Source: Helopsaltes ochotensis
Taxonomy: Eukaryota > Chordata > Aves > Passeriformes > Locustellidae
Length of the DNA: 64,000 bases
Direction of reading: 5' to 3'
Assembly: GCA_013400155.1 (NCBI GenBank)
Contig: VXBM01000044.1
Location: 115,383 to 179,382, forward strand
Shown here: positions 14,001 to 27,770 of the stretch, in pieces
Numbering within the stretch: the stretch's first letter is position 1
Layout: the number at the start of each line of letters is the position of its first letter
Translations under genes and position numbers: made by a program
The notes under the pieces: generated by a model
The model's database searches: none
The model's input: only the letters and a program-made list of their open reading frames with translations
What the model was told of the DNA's origin: nothing

Positions 14001-17000
14001 GCTTTACTTTCATTGAGGAGAGAATGCTTTTCTGTGCAGTAGAATTTTCTCATGACACAGCTTTTTATTGTTATTTGATGCTGGTTTTAAGTGTGCGGAG
14101 GCTTTTAATTTGTGTCCAGTAATAAAGCCTGTTGAGATCTTTGTACCTGTAACCAGTTGTTCCTTTCACTGAAATCAGCTCTTGCCTTGTGGAACACTGC
14201 AGTACCCTTTTAAAAATGACATATATATTTCATAACTGTAAGGAAGTAGAAGATAGAAGTATTGGCCTATGTGTAAATTGATTTGTATTTTTAAAGAACT
14301 GAATGGGGTATGGTTTTGGTTTTTTCTTTCTTTTGAGCCTTTACATTGTAGGTTAAAAAAGCTGAAAGCATATGGTAGCAATTTTTTAACCTCTCTACAT
14401 GAGGTGCTTGTCAACGGAGGTCCATACGTCCAAAGCTAGTTAATAACAGCTGCAGGCCAAAGTTCTTTTAAGAGCTATTGCCATGTTCCAAGATTCTCAA
14501 AGACTTTGAACAAGTGAAGTTGGCCACAAGGGAAAGCAGCAGGTCTGCATTCTGCTTGTTAAGTGAACCCTGTTTGAACGGAAAAAAATGTGGCAGAAAG
14601 TCAGAATTTTCATGCTATAAAACTTGACCATAAAATATCAGATAGGATTGGCTAGTAGGCTGCTGCAGTTTAGCCTAAACGAACCATTTGCTTCAATCTA
14701 AAACTTTATTCTGCTGATAGCTTTACTGAAAATCTTTAGGGATTTTTTGATGAAAATTTTGAAGACTAATTGTACCATGTTTTTTTAAGAATTCAGAGAA
14801 TCTCAAAATATAGGAATACAGTTATATTTGCATTTATATTTTGTATATAAAAATACAAAGTAGAGAGGAAGAATGTATGAGAAGAAGGAAAAATTGCAGT
14901 TCTCTTGACCTTGTGGTGCTTTCTCAGTTTTATATTCCTGTCCATTTTTGCCATGTCCTTTTCAAAGCGGTAGTGAATTATAGCTAAGTGAACTCCCTCT
15001 AGACAGCTTTTAGACAGTTTGGAAGTTTCTTGGCAGTTTGGAAGAAGTCCAGCCTTAAAATCTGAAATCGCTTTCTCAAAAGATATGATCTGTGTATTTT
15101 TGCCTATTGATTGAAAATCTTCATGGTATATTAAAGCCTTTATGAAAAAACGCTCTTTAAAAGCATTTAGAGTGAACAAGGCTGTCTGGCTGGTTATCTG
15201 CCAGTAATAAAGTATCAATAAACAATACTCATCATTGTTGTTCAAGTTGTCTATAAGGCAGGACGTTTGACAGGAAAAATGTTTAGTGCTCTACACCGGA
15301 ATGGGGCTGGATCAAAAGCTGAGTTGCAATGGATTTGTAGGACACTGAGTGCCCCTAGGTGGTCACAGCTAAAAGTACAGCAAGAAAAGCCTCCCCTGTG
15401 CACCCGGCTCCTGCTGAGGGCCAGCTCACCTCTGCTGGGCACTGGGCACACATCCCATCCACCGTGGCACATTTTTGGGAGGCATTGCAGTTAAAGAAGT
15501 ACTTTTTCCTTTTGCTTGTTCTCTGCTTTACAGGAGAACATTTGTGTGATATTAATTTTAATCAGGCAATTGCTGACATACTGAAGTGGCAGTCTATCAT
15601 TACTCCCACTTAGGGCTCCAATTTAGCCCTTGTCATTGCAGTTGTCAGTATCAATTGGGGATTAGAGTGGGTTATGGCATTCAGAGTGGATGGTCAGTGG
15701 ATCAGTACCACTTTTCATCCCTTTTTAGCACAATCTATTTATTATCAAGCTTACTGATGTAATTTTGTTACTGCTTTTCAGGTTTTTTTATACATAAAAT
15801 GTTTCGGAGATAAATTGCTTCCAGAATTGTTTTTGGCTTCTTTGCATTCTGTTTCATGACAGGATTTAAAATATGTAATTAAATAACACAGAAATGTTAC
15901 TGCTTCTTAAATACACATTTCTAAAGTTATAGTCAATTGTTTTGAAAATACTTATTTATATAGCAGTGACCCTCAGAGAAGATGTGCACTGTGAGATATG
16001 TATGAAAAAATGTGTCATTGATTCATTATTGTGAGGAAAGCAAGCATTAATAATAGAATTGTAGAGCCAAATGCAAATAGGAAGGTTTTAAAACCAAATG
16101 ATGAAATGCTATGTAATAATACAATTTATTATAATTTTCACCAGATAAATGATGTCTCAAATCTCCCAAGTATGGTATATGAGAAAAGGAACTTTGTATT
16201 TTATCCTAAGAGTTAAGTTTTCACTGACACAGGCATTTCTGCAGGGAAGGAGGGTCAAAAAATAAATATAAATCTCTTACTCTCAGAATTCTGGTGGATT
16301 TGCTTCTATGGTAACCAATTAGCCAGAGCTTATTACTCATGTAAAACAGGAACTGTTTGCATTTTTAAAACCTTCATTTGCAAAACAGCATGTCTAAATG
16401 ATAAAGTTAAATTTCTTTCCCAAGACCACAAGTCTTCTTTGTAGGTGGAAACAACTAAGTGTACAGTTTAAAAAGCAAGGGAGAAGGCGCTCCTAGGCAG
16501 CAGCATCCATCCACGCTAAAAGCAAATATTTGTTTTTGGAGCAGAGAATGGCTGTCCCCGGAGCAGCCAGCTTAGCAAAAGCAGGAATGGAAGGGCAGAG
16601 CTCATCTTTTATGGAAGTCAGATAAATTTCATGCTCTTTAACATCAACTGTGACTGCAGGCTTTTCACTGAAGTCTGGCTCCTTCCCCAGTGTGAACAAA
16701 ATAGGAAAAGTGATTAAAGTTCACTCAGTACTGGACGGCAGGAGGCAACTGCTCCGGTATCTTCAGCTGAGGGAGAGGGCGAGAGGGCTCTTTAATAAGA
16801 CTTGTGAGGCTTCTTTGAAGAAAAGAACTAGGACTCATAGGGCCTGTAGATGCCTACACTAACATGCATTCATTTCCGGTACTTCATATGGCTACTTTGA
16901 CACATTGTAATATTGTCATCCCCTTCATTAAAATGTTCATTATGAAAGGGGAAAGAGAGAAAATGTAACTGTTAACTGGAGTCAAGGGTCAGCAAGTTCT

Positions 17001-20000
17001 GCTGTGAGCAAAAGACTCGGAGCTGCCTTGGATAATAGCAGCACTTCTGGGGTAGACGCGAAAAACTGACAGAAAATGAAAATATGGCCCTTACAAATTG
17101 TCCTCTCTTGTGATGGACGGGAGTCTTGAGCATCCTGACAAGTCTTGAAAAGCTGAAGTGGCTAGCAGATCTTCCCAGGTCCTGCCTTTTGGCTTTTTCC
17201 CTCTGCCTCTGTCTCTTTTTCTGTTTCTCCCTGTTTTAAGTTGTGCAATCAGTATTCACACATTCTTATAACTAATAGGATTAGAGGCGTTGCAAAGGGA
17301 TTTGAACAAGATAATTAGTTTACTGCTTAGCCCACAGTATAACAGGCAAAACCCCTCTGAGAAGAGGCGGACAAAATGGGTCAGAAAATGTGTGGGAAAT
17401 GAGGTAAGGCCTCTCAAACAGGGCTTCAATCAGCTACACCATTATGAAAGGATCCTGGAGTATTCATTCATTGCTGCAGACTGTTGACTTTTTTGGCTTG
17501 ACCACCAGAGGTGTCAAGAAAAGAGACCCAGCTGAGCACTGGGAAGTGTTGCTGGATACGAAGGAGCCTGTTTCAAGTGCTTAAGTGCAATTTAAGGTTA
17601 TTTGCCACAATGCCACATAGAGCAACTCTAGAAAAGTGAGGCAGCCTCCAGCAGTCTGAGGCTGTAAAAGCAAAGCTTCTTTTAAACCTTGGGGCGGATA
17701 ACATCTCAGAAACAGGCAACTGAAATATTGAGTCAAAATCCTAATTTAGATTTAGTGTTATGTTTGAACATCTATCTAGGAATTATCTGAAACATAAATT
17801 TTCTAGCAGTGCATTTAAGCATTCCATTGAAATAGAATTTTTCTAGTTTTAAGATGTGCCAGACAGAAAAAGCCCCCACATCCAGTCCCCCACTGCCCCC
17901 GCCCGGTGATACTAGTATGGTGCATGAATTACTAAGTGATGGTATTTGGTTTCCAAAGGAGTAGCAGGAAATGCCTCAAAGTTCCTGCCTTTTTTTTTTC
18001 CCCTGTGAAACTCGTATGAACCACCAGCATGATCAAAGCTGCCAGAAGTTGTTAGAAGACACGTCGACTTGGGCCTGCCTGTGTATGATAACTTAGAGGT
18101 GCCTCTTCTCCAGTGGAAGAAACAGCAGGAGCTTCTCTAATGAACTGTCCAGCAGCTCTATTTTGCAGTGTATATACAACCAGAGGTGAGAAGAGGTTAA
18201 TCCATATGGGAACTAGTTAGAAAAGCAAAGCGAAAAATACCAGGGAGCTGTATGACCAAAATTCAACTTGAAGATGGTTGCTGACACATTTGGTTTCTTT
18301 TAATGAAACTCTTCTTTCAATCTGTTTCTTTGTGTGTTAGCTTGTGAGTTTAAACATGCTTCAGCTGTGGTGCAGGAGAATGCAGTGAATATGCAATACA
18401 GAACAATACAGAATGTCATATTGCCTGTAGCAAATTGACCTCCTATTCATTTTAAATACCTATATCTTATTTCTAATGGAGATTAGATTCCTAATCTTGA
18501 GATTAGTCTCAGTTTTATTTCAGCATGGGGATTTATTCCTATAATCTTTATCTGTTCATAAATGTAAGGAAGACAAAAGACATTAACTATTAGACATGTA
18601 CCTACCTGGCAGTAATGTGAAATCCTTATACTGTAATCCTGGCTGTTGTGATTTTCATTGTTAAGCACATTTCCACAGAGGTTTATCCTGATATCATTTA
18701 AAAAAAACAAGTCCGCTTTTCTTTGTTGTTCAAATGCTTTTTCTATATTTCTGTATTCAACTTTGATCAAGAACTGCAAGCTAACATGTCATCTCTGCCT
18801 CAACTGGGAATCTCTAGTCTGTGTTGCTTATTATTGTATGTATGGAAAAGGAAATCATGCATATTAAAAATATTGTGGAAAACAGACATTGTGAGATGTT
18901 TTCTGGTTCTTCAGGTCAGGCGTTGTACCATGCATTCATTTTCAAAGGTGGATGGTGATTTCCCACTGGAAGTGATATGTCCCTAATTAAAAAAGCAGAA
19001 TCAAAACAAGAAAACCCAACAAGCAGACAGTGATATAGTTATGCAGAAGTCTATATAGGACTTCCTGATCTGTATAAAAATACATGCTAATCAGTATTAT
19101 AAATAGTAAGTATGTGTAGTGAAATTTCAGCTAGGTTAAAGAAAAGGAAGAAACAAATGCAGGCGAATAAAATACATATCCTAAAGTTAATCAGAACATT
19201 TATTTTTAAGCTTAGACTTAACACCTGAATAAAATCAATATCATCAACACACGTTTCATTTTGTATGTTTTGAATGCTGGCTTTTATCTGCTAAGTCCTA
19301 TTCCTTAAGGTACCAGTATTTTAAGTTCTATTTACAATAAGGTTATCTAATATCTTTTCTCAAGTCCATACTTCTATATGATCTTTTATGTTTGTTTAAA
19401 CTGTTTAATTAGTACAGCTCATCAAAGCAGATCTGGACATATTTTTCATTCAGATATTTATGTAAAACATACCAGTGAGGAAACTTCAGCTTATTTTCAT
19501 TATTTATAGATATGGATGGGAAGATGGTTAACAGAGGGCAAAAGAGATATGGAAGAGAAACTGAAAAAAAAAGTACTGCAGATCCAGGGCTTAATTAGAT
19601 ATTCTGTATCCCTACTAAATGCTGAATTTGATCTTTTCGTTTTCACAGATTGCAGACCTTTCATTCTCACCCACGGTCTAGTTAAAATTGATACTAAGGG
19701 AAAATATTTAAATTTTTTTTTCCATTTTTGGAGCAAATGTTTGTAGACATATCCTCATGACACCTTGGCTCCTTTGATGGTTTTGGTGTATTTTTAATTT
19801 ACATATGTGAAGCAGTCAGTAGCATTGCAGTTCAGCTCTCAGACTTCCTCAGTTGTAAGTCAGGGATGAATCCTTATCCGTGTTTACTTTTCCAGCAATA
19901 TATATACTCTTGCAGAGTATATGGTAACTGCTTTGATTCCTCCTCAGAATGCTGTTCTTGACAGCACAGTTCCTGTGTTATTCTACAGGGATGCAGACCT

Positions 20001-20918
20001 GACACATAATTTTGAAGTATGGTATTATGTTGAATGGTCAGTCTTCCTGAAATACTGAGCTTCCACCCCAAAGCTTTCATCTACCTGGCCATTGGAAGAG
20101 ATTTCCATCTCTGTGGAAAATCCCTTGAACTCATAAGGAGTGCTAGGGAGAAGCATATGAGACTTTGTAGTTTCAAAGTTATTTTTTTACAAGGGTAACT
20201 GAGAATTTGGCAGGATTCACCCTCATTCCTCAAAGAAAACCCCAAAAGCAGCACCAAACCCCCAAGTTTTGTTAAATATGGAAGACAATTATGTTAAGGA
20301 CTTGCACATGGTTCAGTTGTCTGAAATGGTAGTTTTGATGTCACAATAATTCATTATGGGGCATGATGAAAATTTATAGATGGATTACAGAAAACAATTC
20401 CCTTATTTTCCTTGTTCAGTTTCACCATCTAGGAGAATTTTGTCTTTTTTCATATATGCCTAAATTAGGGAAGCCTATAATTTAAATATGTTCACTGCTG
20501 GTTTTCTTTAAGTTGTTTGTGATTCAAAGGTATATTTTGTCACATGCTTAACACTAAACTTGTGAGCAGTTACAATGAATTTAATGGGATTTAAGCACAT
20601 ACATTAAATTGTACATGCTTCAGTGCTCTCCTGAATTGGGATGAGATTATTTGGGTGTTTATGGTTAATAATGGCTATGTTCAAGTGAGTTAGTGTAATT
20701 TTCCATCCTGTATCTTTGAAGGTGCTGTGCTGTAGTCTGTAAAATTCATATTGTCACAGGTCATCTTACAGTGTGTAAGAGTTTTTACATTTAACTGGAT
20801 CTCTGAAGAGTAATGAGTAATGCTTTTGTTTGTTTTCACAATTAGTGGGGATTGGGGAGCATTACCTAAGTAAACTTCACTCCTAACCTATGAACATTAG
20901 GGTTGGTTGTTGATTAAA

Positions 20919-21017
20919 GGAAAAAAAATGCAAGCAAAGCAAAATAAAAACCAAAACAACAACAAAAAAGAATAACAACAAATGAAACCACAAACCCAAA
21001 ATAAACAAAAAAACCTT
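20919..21017. repeat. A-rich / CAA-rich low-complexity tract
   Basis: About 100 bases consist mainly of A with interspersed C and G, including AACAACAAC-like pieces. Its reverse strand gives a Phe/Leu/Cys-rich open frame at 20897-21238, which is a by-product of composition and not a gene. It could be the degraded tail of a retroposon, but no body is recognisable beside it. Confidence 0.7.
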
Positions 21018-24000
21018 AAAAACCTGGAAATAATCATTAGAGAGTTTCGAGTTTTAAGTTGGAGATTTTTGAGTTTTGGGCTTAAGTACTCTCTGGTTTT
21101 GTGAGTGAGGAATGAGAGGTCGAGGACTGGCTCAGGTATGTCTGAAGGGCAGGAAGAAGATGTACAGTAAATGGTTTTGCTCCAACTGTTGGAACACATG
21201 TTAATTGAAAATAGTTTCACTTGTAAATAGCACAGCAAAACCTGGCCTCAAACTTCCTTGCTTCTTTCCAAGACATATTCAAGAAAAAGTTTCTTCAAAG
21301 GCATAAATACTGTTAACCATCTCTCTCGTAAATCACCTTAAACACATGAAATAGATAATTCAAACAGAGTTGTGACTTGCCTGAGTTTACTATAAACTTG
21401 GTTTTAAATTAGGGAAACGAAGTTGTGTGGGTTTTGTGCAGTGGTTAGGAATTGAAGCAAGAAATCATGCTGACAAATGAACTGAATGGGAACAGGAGGC
21501 AGAGTTACTTTGTGATTTAATACATTGTCCTAAATATGTTAGATGTATAACTCTATAGAAATTTTAGCTCTTTACTGCCATAAAGCTGTGACTTAAGTGA
21601 TATATGTTCAATAATTCCACAGTATTTTGATTCATAAAAGTAGAGTAGATTGGAAGGAGCTTAAAAAATGCATTTTAGTAGGCTTTTTGACAGATGTGAT
21701 TTAAAAGCTTAGAGAAAGCAATGCACCTGTCACTTTTAATTGCAGAAAGCTTTCCATCTATGAACTTTATTTTGCCAGAGCCTTCTAATGAAAAAGTTCC
21801 AATATCTAATTTAATTTAATTTTCATTGGGTTTGCCAGAAGAGCAATTAATTTTTAGAACTTTCAACCGTGAAGCTGTGCTTCAGAAACCAGTCTCTCTA
21901 TCTTACATAACATTAAGTTTCATCATATGCATGTCATATCTTAGGAACATCTTGATATCCTTGAAGAAATGTGGCAGTGAAATGTAGACGTATTGTCTGT
22001 AGCACTAGGTAGGGTTTACAAATACAAATGGTCGTATGATTGGGTTATTCCTATCCGTCATTAGATTGTATCTCTCTGGAGCTATAAGTACATCTGTGCC
22101 TGGCAGGCTTATGTTATCACTGATGCATATGGGGACCATGTGTCAGTCTTCCAACAAAGATATATAGCCTTGTGTAGGAGCAGGATTGGATATGCTTGTG
22201 CTTCAGCCTCTAAATCAATTTCTGGGACCTTTGCTACAGATGTTTGAAGCTGCAGGTCTGTAAAAAGTGTATACTGTAACATGAACTGAAACAGAAGAAT
22301 AAGCATGAGATGGAGTTTGCCATATGGCAACAGATAGCAAGTGCAGTGGAGCCTACAAAGAGGCAAATTCTCACACCTTCTCAACTATCTGTGTAAATAT
22401 CGTTTAAATTCAATCACCTCAGAGTCTGTCCCCTTCTAAGAGGAGATCTGTTCATACTCAGTCAAAAGAGTGAGTACAGATGCTCCTGCTGTTGTAAGAT
22501 GCATGTCCTAGGATTTTTGAGCTGGTGGAAGTCTTCTTGAGTTCCCTAGAAGTACAAATGGATTCACATTGAATGCTATAGCAAAAAAGCCTGGCTGTAT
22601 AGTGCTGAGATGTTGATCTGTTTAGTGGCTTTTATTGATACAGGCACAATGCCATGTGTTCTTGTATTTAGCCCTATTTCTTAAATGCCTTTTTAACATA
22701 AATGCTTCAAACAAAATGCAGTCGATGTATTTAAACATTTTATAATATATTTCTGAATTAGTCCTTAGGGAACAGGGAAGCTTGTGCATTGTTTGCTGTT
22801 TTGTTTAGGATTTTTGTTGTTTTGGGTTTTCTTTAAGTAAATTTAATAGTCTCTTGTCCCATTACCATAACTGTTCTCAGTGTGTTTGTGCCCACTTGGA
22901 CCTCTCTTTTCCGAAGTTACCCATTGAGGAGTGTGTAGCATCTTGTGAATGGAGACATCAGTGTCACCCTTGCTCATCCCGAGTGTGCTCTGCTCTCATT
23001 TGATTGCAAAAGTTTAACCCTCATCCACCCCATCCAGCTGCCTTCTGTGCCCTCATGTAGCAAAGCACAACACCCATCCCCCCGAATAAAAAACTCCCAA
23101 ACAACAACAAAAAAACACCACATCCCCCACACAATTGCTCTTTACCCTAATTATTAGGGCTTCCCAGTGGATAGTTACTGGATTTTCTGGATAGTCACTT
23201 AAGGCAAAGCTCCATCAGCTACTTAGGAGCGTATGGACATTGGTTGAAGGGAAAGAATTTAGCAATTCAGAAAAAAAAAAGCTTGAAAACATACAGATGG
23301 AGGAAAAACATCTGAAAATAAGGAGGATGGGTTTTTAAAGTGTAATTAAGAGCAGCTACCTTTTGATGCTGTCAGTGGAAAAGTGCAGTTCTGAAACAGA
23401 AACTCAGCTTTGTAGACTTCAAGCTTAAAAAAATGTCTGAATGGAGATTTCTTCTAGTGCAAGCAGCCGAACCTTTTTCCAAGTTTGAGGGGGAAAAAGA
23501 GATAAATGTGGCAGAAGTAGCAATAAAATTTAAGCTTTTCTATGCAAAACACTAAATTCAGTTTTGCATTGATTATTTTTTCTGAGAACATTTTAATGTA
23601 ATTTACATACTGGTATTGTGGCAAGAGCATACAGAGAGGGCTATTCAGAAGAAATGGAATTTTTCACGTTCTTGAAATGTGGAATGGGAACACTGATTCG
23701 GTTTTTTAACCATGGTTGTTCAATTTAAGGTTAAGAAATTACTTGTGACTAATTCCTTCTGAAATGGCAGATTTTCTTTTTATTGCTGACATACATTTTT
23801 ACCATTTTTATGAGGGTTTTAAATTCTAAATAGCCCCTGAATCCAGCTAGGATGCACTCTTCTTGTTTTACAGACCAGTTGTACTGCCTCTGCTGTATTC
23901 TCAGCTCCTTTTATTAGAGGAAAATATCTCTTGAAATTCTGATATGGCACGGAAAGAGAAAAAAATGTGACAAGTTTGGGGGAAGAGGCTGAAGCAGTCA

Positions 24001-25794
24001 CAGAAAGAGGAGGCAAGCTCAAGAAGAAAGAAAAACCTGGAGCCCTTGAACAGAAGAAACTTGAGGCTTGACGCTTCTGGGATGCACAGCTAGAGTATTA
24101 AAGTAATTTAATCCTGGTCAGTGAGAAGTTTGACTTCCACAGTACCTGAATATATGTATCAGTAATTGTCCTGAAATTTCTCAACATATTTTTTTTTTCT
24201 CCTAAGAGCTTTTAATTGACTTGTATTAACCAGCACATATATAGCACACAAGAAATGGAAAAAAACCCAAAAAAATCCAGTCATTCCGTTATTCAAATAA
24301 TGGAGCTTGTTATTATTGTTTTATAGTTCATTGTCAGTGAAGTGGAGGATAATCTGAATATATGTTTCTTGTCCTTTCCATTTATAGTTTTCTTATAGAA
24401 AAGCTTAAGGTCTTAGTTCTTTGGTCCAGTGGTGCTAGTCACTGTACGCTGTTACGCAGAGTAAGAAAAATACCAACAAACCAGCGCCCTTTAGAACAAA
24501 AAAGTTTCTGTGAAAGATACTACAGTCTAAGAAATGACATATGGGTTATAAACACATGGCTTTAACCAGAAAAACAGTCATATAAAATTGGTCATCTTGA
24601 TAAGCAGCAATGATTGTAGCTTAGCTGTTGTCAGGTTTTTTTTAAATCATCCATTGTAATCCTTTAAATAATTTGCTTTGATGTCTTTCACTGTTTTAGC
24701 ATAGTTTTTGGCACTGACAGCCTTAAAGTTTGAAGCATCAGTGCTTCATACATATTATGCACCTACACATATCATATAAAGCTAAGACTATACAATAAAT
24801 CTGTCTTATCAAGCAATCAGCCCATCTTGAGAGACAATCCCCAAATTGCATCATTCAACTGAAATGAAGAAAGAATGAGCACAGTGATATTCAACATTAA
24901 TGGTCTGCAAGATCTCTTCTAGTTTACTATCCAAATTTTTCCCTGTCCCTTGAAAACAATTTCAAGGTTAGTTTTGCTGTTAGGAAACACTTGAACTACC
25001 CAGGTTATTATCAGAGTAAAAGTTTGGAGCTATACTTCATGAAAAATGTCAGTGTCCAGGGATGTAATTATTACTTGTCTGTATTGGAATTGCAGCTCTG
25101 CATAATGGGGTTGGATCAGGAGTCCTCTCTGCTCTGTTTTGAAGAAACAGAAATTGCCACAGCTTGCTGAGTGATATTTCAGAAGAGAATATACGGGGTT
25201 GTAGGCTGTGTAGTGAAACTAGACAATGTACCAGACAACCTTTCAATCAGTTCCTGAAAGTGCTTACAGTTTCAATTCCAAAGCAGGTAAAACAATATTA
25301 AATATTAAAGACATGTTGACAGCTGCAAACTTATTCTTAAAAAGAAGTTTTGTTACAGGGAAAAGTAGTGATAGATTTTTCAGATACTGTTGAAGAGGTC
25401 TTTTGGAAAATTAAATATGCCATCTCATCTATTCTTAATGTGAGCAGATCCCCAGTCAAGCCAAATGGATGTTTCAGCCATGCATATGCTGAGTGTCTAA
25501 CGTACCAGAAGAAGTGAAAGTTACCTGGCAGAATCTTCTTTCATTCTTTTAAAGTTCTTAACTTACAGTGCATGTCAAGTGTAATAGCTGATTAAAAATT
25601 AATCACCAAATCACCTATCAGAGACCAGTAAAATGAAAGGAGCAGAATCTTCACCCTTTCCCTACCTAGAAACACTCCTTTGTGTCCTTGTATAAAAAAA
25701 ATTACACATAAAGATTTAAGTTAATTTTTACTTTTCCTTCATTTCCAACCTGGCTAAAGAAAAAGGAGAGGAAAATCCATGAACAAAACCCATA

Positions 25795-26108
25795 ACTGAC
25801 CTAAACGACTCCTGGCACGACTGGAGACCATTTCCTCTTGTCCTGTCACTTGTTACGTGGGAGAAGAGACTGATCCCCGCCTGTACACAACCTCTTTTGA
25901 GACAATCGTAGAGAGCAATAAGGTTTTCCCTGAGCCTCTTTTTCACCAGGCTAAACACCCCCAGCTCCCTCAGCTGCTGCTCATCAGACTTGTGCTCCAG
26001 ACCCTTCAGCACCTCCACTGCCCTTTGGACACGCTCCAGCCCCTCAGTGTCTTTCTTGTGGTGCATGGCCCAGAACTGGACTCAGCTCCTGAGGTGCAGC
26101 CTCACCAT
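25795..26108 (-). mobile_element. CR1 LINE fragment (ORF2 C-terminal region), minus strand
   Basis: Read on the minus strand, the sequence carries the end of a CR1 ORF2. The frame at 25728-26066 contains GLERVQRA, GLEHKSDEQQLRELG, FSLVKKRLRENLIALY and SDRTRGNG, which are recognisable CR1 reverse-transcriptase C-terminal landmarks. Upstream it includes the piece GAGGCTGCACCT and CCAGTTCTGGGC. The copy lacks the 5' part and the true 3' tail. The reading frame is partly open, so this copy is younger or better preserved than the others here. It lies antisense inside a SLIT2 intron. Confidence 0.9.
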
Positions 26109-27727
26109 ATGGATACGAATCCATGTGGGTAAAAGTCATTTTCCACTCTGCAAACTCCGAGTAGGGCTGTAGGTCAAGGCTACCCTCACTCATCACAGCT
26201 GTGCTGCTGTCTTGGGCCCTATTAGGAAATGATGGTGCTATTAGGGATGCATGATAAGCAGCAGTCAGTAAAATGCCACTCAGTGCTTGACCAATTTGAG
26301 ACTGTAGGCAGGATAAAGAATTGTCAGGTTTTTCCTTTGGGGGGTGAGGGGTGTTCTTAAGAGCTTCAAGTTTTTCTATGAAAAGGATTAAGCCGAAGCC
26401 AAATTTGAAGTACTATTGCAATTCTCTCTGAAACTGTGGGTGGTCCTTTCCTCTTTAGAAGCTACAACATGTAATTTCCTTTCCTGTTTTGTTTTGGAGT
26501 TTTTGTAGTCTAAACAAAAGAGAATTATATATTAATTTAGTGGAACAGGCTATTAAAGAAATGCTTTCCTTTTCAAAAATAATTTCTAAGACTCCAATAA
26601 AATACATGTGTGGTCCTAATACTCATGTTTTATTGCACAATTAGCATTTGCCCTGCTAAGCCATTCTAGAGCAATAAAGAATAAATGGTGAATCTCCTTA
26701 AGCATTTATTTTCAGTAGTATCAAAGCATACAAATTGATTTAAGTACACTTTTGGAGACATTGTAGAGTGGAATTGATTATGCAGCCCATGGGTTAACTT
26801 TTCCGCCAAGACTGAGATTGGAGGTTTTGGCTTAGTCCAAGTCCAAAATGTATTCCTATTAAAAAGTAAAAGGCCTAGTACTTGTATTCTGTGCTATTTA
26901 GATTCCGCAGAAATCATTAATTACTAATGCTAAAAGCTAGTTGTGTATTATATTGCATGGGTATGAAGAGTCAGTCTGCTTCTCAAACAAAAGAAAAAAA
27001 GATTGGCGCTGATTACCAGAATTTAAATTTTGAAAGACTCACACTAGATGGTAAATTTGAAGGAACTGATAAACTCTGGAGATTACCAGGCTACCAGTAC
27101 TATTGTTGTGTAGTGCATTACTTTTTCTCTTTTGTTCTGTATGTTCTATACTTATACATAAATGTTCTCTCTTCTTTAATAAAAAATACATAAAGTGGAT
27201 TAAAAGATCTGCTGCTTAAATATTACAGATAATAGTATGCCAAAAGCTATAATAAGAAGTACATTTTGATTCCATAACAGATTTATAAATGGATGACATT
27301 TAAAAAACCTCAAGCATTAAGAATGAAAGGAGCATGAATGATATAATCAAAAGTGTTATCATTATAAAATGAGAGATGAAAGTGGGCAGGGAAATTCAGT
27401 CTGAATGTTCTTAGGGAAAAAAAATGCATTCCTTACCATGGGAATTGCTGTGACTTCAGTCTGTGTTGCAGTGATGGTTGCCCTGTGTTGTGAAATGTGA
27501 AATATTCTCTTGGGCAATGTAGCTCACCATGGCCCAGGGAGTGATCCTGCTTTAGCGTGAGAATAGGTTATGTACCTACTATGTGCAGCATCTGAATCTC
27601 TGGGGGGCCAACAGAGCAAATGGAAGTTAGTGATGCAGAGAGAACCTAAAATTCTGTCTTCTAAATCTTTCTCATCACTTTTGTGCTCCTCAGCATGGTG
27701 CTGATCCATGGTACTGCTGACACGTAC

Positions 27728-27770
27728 GGCCTTGGTTTCCCCATCTGTAAAAGGAGGTTAAGAGTAGCTT
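27728..27770 (-). mobile_element. Possible MIR-like SINE fragment
   Basis: The run CTTGGTTTCCCCATCTGTAA followed by AAGGAGGTTAA resembles the reverse complement of the conserved MIR core (GTTTCCTCATCTGTAAAATGGGG as commonly recalled). Only about 40 bases look alike, so this may be an ancient fragment or coincidence. Confidence 0.4.

Noticed and set aside
14793..15245. 150-residue open frame on the minus strand
   Set aside because: It is the longest uninterrupted frame in the intron but has no recognisable domain, no splice context and ordinary A+T-rich composition; chance is the simplest reading.
20897..21238. 113-residue Phe/Leu/Cys-rich frame on the minus strand
   Set aside because: It is produced by an A-rich low-complexity tract read in reverse.
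25728..26066. 112-residue minus-strand open frame
   Set aside because: It is the C-terminal part of a CR1 ORF2 relic, annotated as a mobile element, not a host gene.
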